DNA of 64,000 nucleotides from Paenibacillus dendritiformis (lineage in GTDB: Bacteria; Bacillota; Bacilli; Paenibacillales; Paenibacillaceae), in contig NZ_OX216966.1 of assembly GCF_945605565.1 (NCBI RefSeq), forward strand, positions 6,502,001-6,566,000, written 5' to 3'. The first letter of the stretch is position 1, and the number at the start of each line of letters is the position of its first letter. The position numbers were made by a program, and so were the translations under genes. Under the pieces are notes generated by a model. It searched no databases. It saw nothing but the letters and a program-made list of their open reading frames with translations, and was not told the DNA's origin. This document shows, piece after piece, positions 9,226 to 17,962 of the stretch.

Positions 9226-9344
9226 TCGTCACCTCACGTGTTCGAATTCCGCTGCGGCAGCATTGCTCCCTTCATTGTAGCATGAATGCGTTCACCATGG
9301 CTGTAGAAGGTATGGCCCATGACCCGCCGCCCTCTCGTTCCCGG

Positions 9345-9884
9345 CTACTTCGTCCCTTCGCTCTGGCCTGCGACGCTCCAGCGATGCGCATATTGCCGCA
9401 GCCGCGGATGCGTCTCTTCCGGCTCGGATGCCAGCAGGAGGCGGAGCTTCCCGATCCATTCCGCGAAGGAAGAGAAGGATGCAAGCTGGTTGGCGGTCTC
9501 CGGCGTCACATATAAGAAATAAGGAGAGGGATACTTCTCCGTCAGATGGCGAAGCGCGGCATCGAGCGGCGTATACTTCTTCCGCTTGCCTTCCCAGTCT
9601 TCGACGGCCGCCTTCGCACCGCCCCGATCCCGGGCCCATTGCTCCAGCCGGTTCAACCGCTTATAATAGGCGGTCGCGGTTCCCTTCGCCATTCGCTTCA
9701 CCGTCTCCTCATGGATCGGATACAGCACCAGTATTTTGAAGGCATACATCGCGGCATATTCCGCGGCCCGATCGAGCTCTTCCTCCGTGGCCCGTTCAAA
9801 AGAATCGTAGTAAATGAGCGTTCCTTTCTCCTTCTCGACCGGCGGCTCATAGCCATACGGTACGGTTATGTTGCTGCGTCCCAT
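9345..9884 (-). CDS. Hypothetical cytosolic protein
   Basis: 179 residues, not recognised. It is soluble, rich in charged residues and Tyr/Trp, and mostly helical by eye: a Glu/Ala helix near 30-50, an Arg/Lys/Trp helix near 70-100, and a C-terminal helix with EWIGKLRLLLASEPEE. There is no signal peptide, metal motif or helix-turn-helix. AGAAGGGAG lies upstream of ATG 9884, which supports a real gene. It precedes a DUF6509-like gene in the reverse order of a possible three-gene run (10655 to 9345) of small proteins. No function can be assigned. Confidence 0.6.
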   Translation of the reverse strand: MGRSNITVPYGYEPPVEKEKGTLIYYDSFERATEEELDRAAEYAAMYAFKILVLYPIHEETVKRMAKGTATAYYKRLNRLEQWARDRGGAKAAVEDWEGKRKKYTPLDAALRHLTEKYPSPYFLYVTPETANQLASFSSFAEWIGKLRLLLASEPEETHPRLRQYAHRWSVAGQSEGTK

Positions 9885-9911
9885 GGCTGCTCCCTTCTGG
9901 GCGGAGATTCT

Positions 9912-10211
9912 TTACTCGTCCGCCTCGGCATAATGCTCGCTGCAGAACAAATTCACCGCCTCTATCTCATCGTCTTCCAGATCGAACTCCAGATAACGGT
10001 CGGTCGTCCGCTCGTAGAGCTCGTGCTTCACGATATAGGACCGCTCCGCCTCGACGGCATAGATCACTCTGACGTAGACGCCGTGTTCCGAATACAATTC
10101 ATCTTCCTCGGCTACTTCGATATCGAGTCTGAATTCATAGCGCCGTCCGGCCAAAATGCGGAACGGATCCTTTACTGATTCTATGCTATAGTCTGTTATG
10201 TTCAACATCAT
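9912..10211 (-). CDS. DUF6509-like small acidic protein
   Basis: 99 residues, strongly acidic, beginning LNITDYSIESVKDPFRIL and continuing GRRYEFRLDIEVAEEDELYS. This matches my recollection of the DUF6509 family of Bacillales (a pro-sigmaK processing-neighbour or unknown-function family), but family membership is from memory. Paired ATG codons at 10211 and 10208 follow AAGGGATG, so either may start. It looks beta-rich with a C-terminal acidic helix. It is same-strand with the SH3 protein upstream and the unknown protein downstream. The role is unknown. Confidence 0.6.
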   Translation of the reverse strand: MMLNITDYSIESVKDPFRILAGRRYEFRLDIEVAEEDELYSEHGVYVRVIYAVEAERSYIVKHELYERTTDRYLEFDLEDDEIEAVNLFCSEHYAEADE

Positions 10212-10292
10212 CTCATCCCTTCGCTGCATTGCCTTCCACCATCGGCAGCTTCCTGCCGCGCTCCTGCGGCCGAAGCCGGGAGCTTCACATCG

Positions 10293-10655
10293 TTATTCTA
10301 CCGGCTCCACATTGTCCAGGGGAACCCAGCCCCATTCTTCTTCTTCCCCTTTCCGCCGGCACCATACCCACTGATTCAGCTCCCGGTGCACATTCACGAT
10401 ATCGCCGGGATCGACATTCAATTCATTGGCGCAGTACGGCTCCTTAATGATTCCTTCCTGATCCCGCTTCTCGATAATCTGCTCGGGCACCCAGCCCTCC
10501 AGCTTCCGGTCGAGCGTATAACAGTAGCGCCAGTTGGGCCAGCCTTCCGGGCCATCATCCAATCTGCCCACAATCACCCGCTCTCCGGCTGACAACCGAA
10601 TCGGCTGCGGGTAATTGGAACGATGAGGCTTGATCACTTTGTATGTACGGCTCAT
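10293..10655 (-). CDS. Variant-SH3-domain protein
   Basis: About 120 residues made of two SH3-like halves. The first (about 5-60) reads PIRLSAGERVIVGRLDDG with YCYTLDRKLEGWVPEQII. The second (about 75-118) reads LNVDPGDIVNVHRELNQW followed by WGWVPLDNVEPV. The GWVP ending of each half is the usual variant-SH3 signature. No signal peptide is present, so it acts in the cytosol. ATG 10655 has GGAGG eight bases upstream and is preferred over ATG 10664. Such proteins are common in Paenibacillus and their partners are unknown. Confidence 0.65.
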   Translation of the reverse strand: MSRTYKVIKPHRSNYPQPIRLSAGERVIVGRLDDGPEGWPNWRYCYTLDRKLEGWVPEQIIEKRDQEGIIKEPYCANELNVDPGDIVNVHRELNQWVWCRRKGEEEEWGWVPLDNVEPVE

Positions 10656-10713
10656 CCCGCCCACCTCCTTCTTCCTAGAACATATATTCCTATCATAGCA
10701 GAAATCGACTCCT

Positions 10714-10750
10714 ATAAAAATTCCCGACGGCCCACAAGGACCATCGGGAA
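10714..10750 (-). terminator. Terminator of the RCC1 gene
   Basis: On the minus strand TTCCCGATGG (10750-10741) pairs with CCGTCGGGAA (10730-10721), with one wobble, and is followed by five T. It lies just beyond the stop codon at 10758. Confidence 0.85.
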
Positions 10751-10757
10751 CAAAGCT

Positions 10758-12394
10758 TTATTTCGAGAAACGGATCGTCTGCGCCGTATCATAGTTCGCG
10801 CGCGTACCGTTCCCCAGCTGCCCATCATCATTATTCGTTCCGTAGGCCCACAGCTGCCCGTTCGAGATGACGAATACATTGCTGTTGGCCGCGGCGACGT
10901 AATCGGCCTTCTGATACAGATTGCCTGTCCGGAACGGAATGGATAAATAACCGAAGAAGAGCATCTCCTTATTTTTCGTCAGCAGGATGGCCCCGTTGGA
11001 GCCCGCCGTCACGGAGGCATAGGTTGGCTTATCCCGCTTGCCGATCGGCCCGTTGGAATAGGCGTCGAAGTTCCGGGTCGGCGCTGCGGACGCATCCGTT
11101 CCCTTCTGCATCTTGAAGGGCAGCCCGAATCCGAGATTGCGGGCCGAATTATCGCCCCAGGCCCATGGGTTCCCCTTCTCATCCAATCCGACCGCGAAGT
11201 CTCCGTTCCGGCTTCCGGCCGCGATCGCCGCCATTTTCGCAAATCCCGGCAGCTGCGCCGCCGCATATTTCTTTTTCTGCACGATATTTTTCCATGACCA
11301 GACCGTGCCGTCCTTCAGCACCGCATAGCTTCGCAAATTCCCCGCCGCGATCGCCTTCGCTTGGCCAATGTCCAGCTTCCAAATAAAATCTTCGGGATCA
11401 ACCTCCGTGCCATAGTAAAGGGTGCCGCCCATCTGGTATACATCCCCGTTCGCCGTCAAGATGACGGCGCCGCGCTCATATGCGCTGATATCGGCAATCT
11501 TGTCCTGCCCGAACCGTTCGATCAAGGTTGGCGCAGCCGCATTCTCCAGCCCAATCCGCTGCAGATTCCCCCAGCCGTACAGCTCTCCGTTGTTCCGAAG
11601 CAGCAGCGAGAAGTCTTCCCCGGCCTGCAGCTTCTTGACGCCGTTGTACGTGCCGATAAGGCGCGGCGTTATATATTGCGCGGCTGACTCTGCGTTGATC
11701 TGGTGCGCGCGGTTGCTGCCCCAGCCGTACAGCTTCCCGTCCTTCGTCACGGCCAACGTGTGGTTGTCTCCCGCCGCCACCAGCTCCACTTGAGCCATTC
11801 CCTTGATGGGCTTCGGATCGAACAGGATCGGATAGGGCTGCCCATTGCCGAGCTGCCCATACACATTGTTGCCCCAGGCCAGCAGGCTGCCGTCCGCCCC
11901 GATTGCGAGCGTATGCCCGTCCCGGCTGCCGAGCGCCGCATGCTCGGCTGCGATGACGCCGCTCAGATTGCGGTCGGGTTCGGCATTGACAGCAGATTGG
12001 CTATAATAGCTGAAGCCTCCATCCGCCAGCTTCACTTCCGGCAAGTTTTTGAAGATGCCGATGACATGAGAGTCGGTGTTGACTATCTTGGGCACTGTGG
12101 GAGATGCAAGATCATCATTAAGCATCCATAGATCGAATTGCTCGCTGTTCAAAAAAGCGCCGCGGTAGTAAGGCTCGAGATCAACGATTATGGGCAGGCC
12201 CTTCAGCTGCTCCGGTACCGAGTCTTTCTCATATATTGTTTTTACAGCGTTCGATCCGGCGCCAAGAAGGCATTGATCGAGACGGCGCTGCCATCCGACG
12301 CGCTTGCCGGTTCCGCATGCAGCACTGCCGCCCACAGCAGCGTTATCAGCACTATCGGCACTGCGGTCATGCTTCTTTTTCTCTTGCATGTCAT
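10758..12394 (-). pseudogene. Secreted RCC1-repeat protein, frameshifted after the signal peptide
   Basis: The body (about 500 residues) carries RCC1 beta-propeller repeats with motifs such as AAGDNHTLAVTKDGKLYGWG and DGSLLAWGNNVYGQLGNG. It would be exported. The long reading frame lacks a signal peptide and starts with an unlikely charged N-terminus. In the next frame an ATG at 12394 encodes MTCKRKRSMTAVPIVLITLL and then WAAVLHAEPASASDG, a textbook signal peptide, which stops at TAA (12244-12242) exactly where the RCC1 frame becomes protein-like (VKTIYEKDSVPEQLKG). One extra base near 12245 would join them. It is either a true frameshift mutation, programmed slippage or a sequencing error. 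Confidence 0.8.
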
Positions 12395-12602
12395 TTCCCA
12401 ATCCCCCGGTACATAGGTATATAGTCACAATCTTTTTGTCGGGAAAATATACCTAAGTGATGAGACGAAAAGCCCCCTTCCAAGCAAATAATCCGGCAGA
12501 ATGAAGGTTTTCATAATATGGGTTGATAGAATGTGCGCATTGATTTATTTTGACCTTAGCATTTCGATGCGATATGGGAAGTCATTCGGAGAGGGGGCCC
12601 CT

Positions 12603-13562
12603 TCACATTGATTTCGTAAGAATATTGCGAGGATGAGACAGAATACGCTCCCCTTCCCGTTCGACAATCTGAATAAAGATCTCGGCGATGTCGGGATCGA
12701 ATTGTGTGCCTTTATGCTTGCGAATCTCATCAAGAGCCCAGCGGATATCGGCCTCAGGCCGGTAGACCCGCCTTGACGTCATCACGTCGAAGGAATCGGC
12801 CACAGCCATAATGCGGGCCGCCAACGGAATGTCGGTACCCTGCAATCCGTGCGGATATCCGGTCCCGTCGTAGCGTTCGTGATGGAACAGAATCATGTCG
12901 AGAACGCCGTTTTTTTGAAAACAAGAAATATGCTTCACCATCTCATATCCGATGAGAGGATGCTGCTTAATCACCTCGTACTCTTCCTTCGTCAGCTTGG
13001 ACGGCTTATTCAAAATCGCTTCAGGCACGCCTATTTTTCCGATATCATGCAGAAGTCCGCCGATATAAATATGGCCGCACTGCTTGCGCTTCAGCTTCAT
13101 CTCCTTCGCGATGCATACGGCATAATAAGCCACATTCTCCGAATGGAAAGCCGTATACGGATCTCTCGAATCCAGCGATTTGGCTAAGGTCAGCGTCAGG
13201 TTGAGCGTATTCTCTTTTTCCCGGATGTAATATTTAATGGCAAATGAAATTGATAAGATCGCCAGTAAATGAATGAGGGCTTGGGATATAAACACATTGA
13301 CATGAGGGAACGGAAAGGGCGCCAACGCGTAATGGAGCCACGTAATCACAGCCGCCGCGAGAACCTGCAGCATCGCATTGCGCCAGAACACAAATCCGGC
13401 AAACACAGTATCGACGAGATACCAGATGAACATATCCTGCTCCGGGTAGAGGAATACGTCAATCCATATCGTAAGCGATAAACATAATCCGTACATAACA
13501 ATTAACAGGGTGGGCCGCTCCCACCAGATTTTCAGTAATCTTCTTTGCGTAAAATAAACCAT
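12603..13562 (-). CDS. Membrane HD-GYP domain protein, putative c-di-GMP phosphodiesterase
   Basis: Roughly 320 residues: four to five membrane segments at the N-terminus (about 1-130), then an HD-GYP domain. Motifs in order are HSENVAYYA, the HD pair in GGLLHDIGKIGVPEAIL, KQHPLIGYEM, HHERYDGTGYPHGLQG (the GYP signature) and IMAVADSFDVMTS. The family hydrolyses cyclic di-GMP (or acts as an HD phosphohydrolase) at the inner membrane face. The start is uncertain; ATG 13562 with AAGGTGG just upstream is chosen over ATG 13670, whose extra 36 residues look unlike protein. It stands alone. Confidence 0.85.
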   Translation of the reverse strand: MVYFTQRRLLKIWWERPTLLIVMYGLCLSLTIWIDVFLYPEQDMFIWYLVDTVFAGFVFWRNAMLQVLAAAVITWLHYALAPFPFPHVNVFISQALIHLLAILSISFAIKYYIREKENTLNLTLTLAKSLDSRDPYTAFHSENVAYYAVCIAKEMKLKRKQCGHIYIGGLLHDIGKIGVPEAILNKPSKLTKEEYEVIKQHPLIGYEMVKHISCFQKNGVLDMILFHHERYDGTGYPHGLQGTDIPLAARIMAVADSFDVMTSRRVYRPEADIRWALDEIRKHKGTQFDPDIAEIFIQIVEREGERILSHPRNILTKSM

Positions 13563-13831
13563 AATCCACCTTATCTCGGGATCCGAGGTTGAAACGAACA
13601 GCGTTCCCGATCCCTTCCACTTCATTGCCTGGTATCCATCTCGGGTCGCACGCTGCAATCCTGATGTCACATCAAGCGATTCCCGAATTATACTACCTGC
13701 TTGTTCATACCTTCATATAGAATAGCCGCTGCCTCACTTCACGAGCTTGCACCCCTGCCTCCCGTACCGGAAGCCTATCAAACAAGGATGACGGCAGCCC
13801 ATTGAATCTCCTTCGGCAGCAAGGTAATGAC

Positions 13832-14293
13832 TTACTCGATATACCGCTTGGAGAACTGCTCCTCCGATATCACTTCGATTCCGTGCCTTCTCAGGAGCGC
13901 AGCGGTCACGCCGAGGCCGGCCTTCGCCTTGCCTGCGAATTCCCCATTATAAATCATCGAGCTTCCGCAAGAAGGACTGTATTCTTTGAGCACAACCAGC
14001 GTGGCGTTCACCGCCTGGGCCTGTCTCAGCGTCTCCCAGGCTCCTTCGACATACATGGCGGTCACGTCTTGGCCTGTTCGCTCGATGACGCGGGCCTTCC
14101 CGTCCAGGACATCCTCCCCATCTCCGCCGATAATCTCGGCCGGTTCCCGGGGCGTCGAGAAGCCTCCCAGCAGCTCCGGGCATGCGGTAACGGCCTTCCC
14201 TTCCTCCAGCAGCTTCGCGATGCGATGATCGAGACGGTGCGTTCCATCATATCTTACTTCCAATCCGGCCAGACAAGCACTGACGATAATCAC
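13832..14293 (-). CDS. DUF523 family protein
   Basis: 153 residues matching DUF523: the N-terminus IIVSACLAGLEVRYDG with its conserved Cys, then VTACPELLGGFSTPREPAEI, then LKEYSPSCGSSMIYNGEF with a second conserved Cys, and a C-terminal AALLRRHGIEVISEEQF. The three conserved cysteines suggest a metal or Fe-S site. The biochemical role of the family is not established. It starts with GTG 14293 behind GAGGAAG. It reads away from the TetR terminator. Confidence 0.85.
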   Translation of the reverse strand: MIIVSACLAGLEVRYDGTHRLDHRIAKLLEEGKAVTACPELLGGFSTPREPAEIIGGDGEDVLDGKARVIERTGQDVTAMYVEGAWETLRQAQAVNATLVVLKEYSPSCGSSMIYNGEFAGKAKAGLGVTAALLRRHGIEVISEEQFSKRYIE

Positions 14294-14375
14294 GTTTCTT
14301 CCTCTTTTCTATTCGATTCGAATCTGCAGCTAGCAATTGCCTATCTATTTTACATCGACAACTTGCAGGAATAAA

Positions 14376-14423
14376 CAAAAAACCGAGAAAAAAACAGGAG
14401 AAAATTCCTGAATTCCGCTCGGT
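14376..14423 (-). terminator. Nested terminator after the TetR gene
   Basis: On the minus strand an outer ACCGAG/CTCGGT stem (14423-14418 with 14387-14382) encloses an inner CAGGAA/CTCCTG stem followed by seven T. The outer stem is also followed by T. It lies 14 bases past the TetR stop at 14437. Confidence 0.8.
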
Positions 14424-14436
14424 CTGGGATTTTTTA

Positions 14437-15051
14437 TTACTCTTCTTGGCGCGCAGGCAGTAGCATCTTATGCAGAGCCTTCTTATATAAATGGGGGGGC
14501 ATGCTCTCATCGCCAATATAACTGAATATGGCCAGGCCATTTTCCAAGGACAAAATCGTCCATGCGATTTCATCCGCGGATAACGCCGTCCCGCCCTTCT
14601 CCCTCGACATCAACTGCTTAATGGACCCCGAAATTTGCGCCACGGACTCCGTTAGCATGCGCGACCATTTATGGCGCACCCCTTCTTCGCGCATCGCGTA
14701 CAGCAAAAACTCGATATATAGCATATTCCAGGTTCGGTTTCTCTTCTTCACCGCTCCGAAGCAGGTATCCATCGCATCAATAAATTGAGAAATGGAATGC
14801 TGCTGGTCGATGACATGCTGAATATTATCTACTTGCAGTTGCATCTGCTGATCCAATATGGCGAGAAAAAGCTCTTCTTTCGACTTGAAATGAGCATACA
14901 CGGCCCCTTTGCTAAAGCCTGCATGTTCCGCGATTTTATCGACAGAAGACCCGTGAAAGCCAAGTTGGGCAAAGATCTCAATCGCTGACTCGATAAGCAG
15001 GTGCCTCGTTTCCTGTTTTCGTTGTTCCTGGGTTAATCTCCGTCTGCCCAT
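14437..15051 (-). CDS. TetR/AcrR family regulator divergent from heme O synthase
   Basis: About 204 residues. The TetR DNA-binding domain is clear: ESAIEIFAQLGFHGSSVDKI then EHAGFSKGAVYAHFKSKEEL and a C-terminal ligand domain with HKWSRMLTESVAQISGSIKQ. ATG 15051 has GGGAGG upstream at good spacing and is preferred over the frame opening at 15084. It is transcribed divergently from the heme O synthase gene, with 106 bases between, and most likely controls it and itself. The FSKGAVYAHF helix is the form seen in AcrR-like efflux repressors. The ligand is unknown. Confidence 0.88.
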   Translation of the reverse strand: MGRRRLTQEQRKQETRHLLIESAIEIFAQLGFHGSSVDKIAEHAGFSKGAVYAHFKSKEELFLAILDQQMQLQVDNIQHVIDQQHSISQFIDAMDTCFGAVKKRNRTWNMLYIEFLLYAMREEGVRHKWSRMLTESVAQISGSIKQLMSREKGGTALSADEIAWTILSLENGLAIFSYIGDESMPPHLYKKALHKMLLPARQEE

Positions 15052-15068
15052 GGTTCTTCCTCCCTCAC

Positions 15069-15129
15069 TTGACAATGATACCACACCCCATTAATATACC
15101 ACATAGTATTTAAATTCTAATTAGTATAT
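15069..15129 (+). promoter_or_regulatory. Promoter of the heme O synthase gene with a probable TetR site
   Basis: TTGACA (15069-15074) and TAATAT (15092-15097) with 17 bases between form a strong vegetative promoter. Directly downstream is an AT-rich imperfect dyad with ATATAC (15094-15099) and GTATAT (15124-15129) arms and a TTTAAA centre, well placed as an operator for the divergent TetR protein. The operator assignment is tentative. Confidence 0.6.
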
Positions 15130-15157
15130 ATTTATCAAAAAGGGGGAGAGATTCATC

Positions 15158-16069
15158 ATGCGAAGGATGCTAGACATTCCAAAGCAAGAGAAAACGCGGA
15201 CGGCCATCTTGGCACAGACGGTCAAGAGCGGAATTATTAAATCCAACCTGATTCCGATGTTTGCGGGACTAACATTGGCCCTATATACCTACCATCTGAG
15301 CTTGGTGGAGAAGCTGCCGGAAATTGTACTGTCCTTGATTGGATCGGTGTTCGTCATGGGCGCGGCCGGAGCATTCAATAATTTGTATGACCGGGATATC
15401 GACTCCATTATGGAGAGAACCAAAAACAGGCCGACGGTGACCGGGGAAATCAAGCCGGCAGCCGTGCTCTGGCTTGGCATCTCCGCGTCTATTCTTGGTC
15501 TGGCGTCTTTATATTTGGCCACGCCGCTGGCCGCATTGCTCGGTTTTCTCGGCTTGTTCTTTTACGCGGTTCCCTATACGATGTGGAGCAAAAGAAAGAC
15601 GGTCTACAATACGGAGATAGGCAGCATTGCCGGAGCCATGCCCCCGCTTATCGGATGGGCCGCGATCTATCCGGACCTGACCCATCCTGTGATTATCGGA
15701 CTTTTTGTACACGCTGTCATCTGGCAAATGCCTCACTTCTATGCGATCGCAATCCGCAAGCATGAAGAGTACAGAGCCGCGAAGATTCCTATGCTTCCCG
15801 TCGTCAAAGGCATCCAAAGAACCTACAGGCAAACAAATCTATATTTGGTGGCTTTAATTTTGGCCAGTTCTCTTTTCTGGCCGTTAAGCGTTGGCTTGAT
15901 GCTAGTCGCGTTGCTGTCAAGCGTCTCCTGGCTGATGTTCAGCATTTTCGGCTATCGAAACATGGATTCCGAGAAATGGGCCAAATCCATGTTCTTGTTC
16001 TCCCTTTTTCATATGACCATCTTGTTCTCCACCGTAATTATCTATTCTCTTATCGGCATATTGATTTGA
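15158..16069 (+). CDS. ctaB: Heme O synthase (protoheme IX farnesyltransferase)
   Basis: 303 residues of the UbiA prenyltransferase superfamily. It transfers farnesyl from farnesyl diphosphate to heme B, giving heme O for terminal oxidases, in the cytoplasmic membrane. The first Asp-rich motif is NNLYDRDIDSIMERTKNRP (about residues 75-93) and the second region is VYNTEIGSIAGAMPPLIGWA, followed by HFYAIAIRKHEEYRAAKIPM, which is specific to CtaB/CyoE. Eight to nine membrane helices are evident. It starts at ATG 15158 behind GGGGGAGAG. No cta oxidase genes adjoin it; instead a TetR regulator diverges from it, so this is a stand-alone copy. Confidence 0.93.
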   Translation: MRRMLDIPKQEKTRTAILAQTVKSGIIKSNLIPMFAGLTLALYTYHLSLVEKLPEIVLSLIGSVFVMGAAGAFNNLYDRDIDSIMERTKNRPTVTGEIKPAAVLWLGISASILGLASLYLATPLAALLGFLGLFFYAVPYTMWSKRKTVYNTEIGSIAGAMPPLIGWAAIYPDLTHPVIIGLFVHAVIWQMPHFYAIAIRKHEEYRAAKIPMLPVVKGIQRTYRQTNLYLVALILASSLFWPLSVGLMLVALLSSVSWLMFSIFGYRNMDSEKWAKSMFLFSLFHMTILFSTVIIYSLIGILI

Positions 16070-16111
16070 GCGGTCTGGCCGCAGCTCTGCATAGTTGGCG
16101 CCATAGCGCCG

Positions 16112-16921
16112 CTAGCCGTGATTTTGGTGGTATTCGCGATGACGAGGCAGCGCCATCTTCACCTGATCGCGTCCCGGGCGAACCATTGGGCTGCGGCCGG
16201 CATATGGCTGGCCTTGAAGCTCATCCACACGCACGCATTGATATCCTTGCAGCCGCAGCTTGGCAAGAACCTCCCGCAGACTCTTCAGCATTTGCTGCGG
16301 AGCAGCCTCGTCCGCTCCGGCCGTGTCCCCGCTGTCATGCAGCAGCACGATCGAACCGGGCTTGATGTTCCGCATCAGTCTCCGCGTCAGCCGCTTCGCA
16401 TCCGTGCCGCGCATCCAATCCCACCCCATGACGGACCAGAGCACGATTCGGTATGATTTGCGCAGCGAGAGCCAATCCCCGGCGTTCACGATTCCCCACG
16501 GGGGCCGATAATAAACAGGGCGTTCTCCGACGATGCGCTCGACAATGTCGGCCGTTCGTTCCACGTGCTGCTCCCTCACCTGCCCGGGCGTCATCAACCA
16601 GTTGGACAGGTGCGTATAGTTATGTATCCCGATCTGATGGCCTTCGAGATAGATGCGCCTCGTCAAATCCGGATACTGCTCTGCCTTGCTGCCCAGCACG
16701 AAAAAGGTGGCCTTCCCCCCATGCTCCTGGAGCAAATCAAGCAGTTGGGGGGTGTATCGCGGATCAGGCCCATCATCAAAGGTAAGGGCGATCCGGGCCA
16801 TAGGCTTCCCTTTCCTCAACACGCCAAACCCGCATATTCTCGTTATAAAAAAGGGGAGCGCCATGTAGCAGACAATCAGGAACAGAATCAACAGGGCACC
16901 GCCAAGCATCAGCTTTTGCAT
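16112..16921 (-). CDS. Polysaccharide deacetylase (NodB domain), membrane-anchored
   Basis: 269 residues with one N-terminal membrane segment (LMLGGALLILFLIVCYMALP) and an extracellular NodB domain. Motif 1 is ALTFDDGPDPRYTP with the catalytic and metal Asp. Motif 2 is GIHNYTHLS with the metal His pair, motif 3 is YYRPPWG, and the motif 5 catalytic His is in IVLLHDSGD. Members remove N-acetyl groups from peptidoglycan or other glycans. ATG 16921 is chosen because it precedes the anchor; the open frame upstream is antisense-like and overlaps the neighbour. It overlaps the YkoP-like gene by 13 bases, so the two are coupled. Confidence 0.85.
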   Translation of the reverse strand: MQKLMLGGALLILFLIVCYMALPFFITRICGFGVLRKGKPMARIALTFDDGPDPRYTPQLLDLLQEHGGKATFFVLGSKAEQYPDLTRRIYLEGHQIGIHNYTHLSNWLMTPGQVREQHVERTADIVERIVGERPVYYRPPWGIVNAGDWLSLRKSYRIVLWSVMGWDWMRGTDAKRLTRRLMRNIKPGSIVLLHDSGDTAGADEAAPQQMLKSLREVLAKLRLQGYQCVRVDELQGQPYAGRSPMVRPGRDQVKMALPRHREYHQNHG

Positions 16922-17520
16922 GGAATCACATCTTTGCGGTAACGCTCCAGTAAAGACTGCTTCGTCATCATCAAGATCATCGGATTGAGCTTGTCGCTGT
17001 TCTGCTTCACTCTTCGCGTGCCGCTTGGATGCATCACCGCCAGCAAGAGGCGAAGATAGTGCGTTGTCGTCCACCGGAGCCATTTGGACTTCATCGGGTG
17101 CAACTCAAAGCCCAAACCATAAATAATTCCGCGATGGAGCAAGGTAATGCCGGTTAATGCTTTGACCCTCCCAAGCTCGGGCGTGCTCTCCATAGCCCAG
17201 CTGATCTGATGGAGCGCATCTCGCAACTGGCGCGCCGTCATCAAGGCGGCCCGGTTCGGCCCGAGGGAACGGGACAGCTCCAGCACTTGCCTGTTATCCA
17301 GATGGAGTTCCCCTACCCAATCTCCGGAATGGACCCATTGTCCGTCATTGCATTGCATGCTGTGCCCATGATAGCGTCTTACGACAAGCTTGCATATGCC
17401 ATATTGGGATACAGATATGCTTCTTACTTTCGTGATCATGTCGAACACGCGCTCCCACATCATCCATAGCGATTGCACGCATACTTTCGAAGTTGATGCA
17501 AACACACTCAATTCCGTCAC
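16909..17520 (-). CDS. YkoP-like protein
   Basis: 203 residues. The central part has the pattern I recall for YkoP-domain proteins of Bacillales: CKLVVRRYHGHSMQCNDGQW, then GDWVGELHLDN, then VKALTGITLLHRGIIYGLGF. YkoP proteins are often next to or fused with polysaccharide deacetylases, and here the coupled downstream gene is one, which supports the call. It starts with GTG 17520 behind AAGGAA. The function is unknown; a glycan- or envelope-linked role is inferred from the partner. Confidence 0.6.
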   Translation of the reverse strand: MTELSVFASTSKVCVQSLWMMWERVFDMITKVRSISVSQYGICKLVVRRYHGHSMQCNDGQWVHSGDWVGELHLDNRQVLELSRSLGPNRAALMTARQLRDALHQISWAMESTPELGRVKALTGITLLHRGIIYGLGFELHPMKSKWLRWTTTHYLRLLLAVMHPSGTRRVKQNSDKLNPMILMMTKQSLLERYRKDVIPCKS

Positions 17521-17762
17521 CTATTTCCTTCGTAGAATATGTTCATTCCCTTCTACAATTCATAGTAGGGAATGAACTTCTCTTTTTCCTTACTCCATTC
17601 TTACAAAATCCTTAAGCCCGGATACCTATCGCCGCAATCGCTGGCTCCTTGCCAGCCATAAAGCGAGCCGCAATTGCAGCAGATATAAAAAGGGATGCCC
17701 CCAAAGCCAAGCTCGACTTAAGGGACACCCCCCCTTTATTCTTTTGACGTTTCGATTCCCGC

Positions 17763-17936
17763 TTACCCCTTTTTCCTCGTGACCAGCAGTCCGATACCGC
17801 TTAAGACCCCAATTCCGGCAGCACTACACAGGCTGATGAGTACCTTATGACTTCCCGTCCCCATGAACAGAAGCCCATTCACGAAGATTGTGGCAGCACA
17901 AAGTAAACAGAGCCATTTCAACACTTGATTCGCCAT
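17763..17936 (-). CDS. Small two-helix membrane protein (57 residues)
   Basis: A short gene from ATG 17936 to TAA 17763, with GGGGGGAG ten bases upstream. The product has two membrane helices, WLCLLCAATIFVNGLLFMG and VLISLCSAAGIGVLSGIGLL, and a positively charged end (VTRKKG). It follows the ABC-2 permease by 26 bases on the same strand, so it is probably cotranscribed and could be an accessory subunit. No family recognised. Confidence 0.65.
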   Translation of the reverse strand: MANQVLKWLCLLCAATIFVNGLLFMGTGSHKVLISLCSAAGIGVLSGIGLLVTRKKG

Positions 17937-17962
17937 CGCTCTCCCCCCTCTGCTTCGTTATG

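Noticed and set aside
17689..17740. Hairpin with G- and C-runs after the 57-residue gene
   Set aside because: AAAGGG/CCCTTT ends pair, but the interior does not; too weak to call a terminator.
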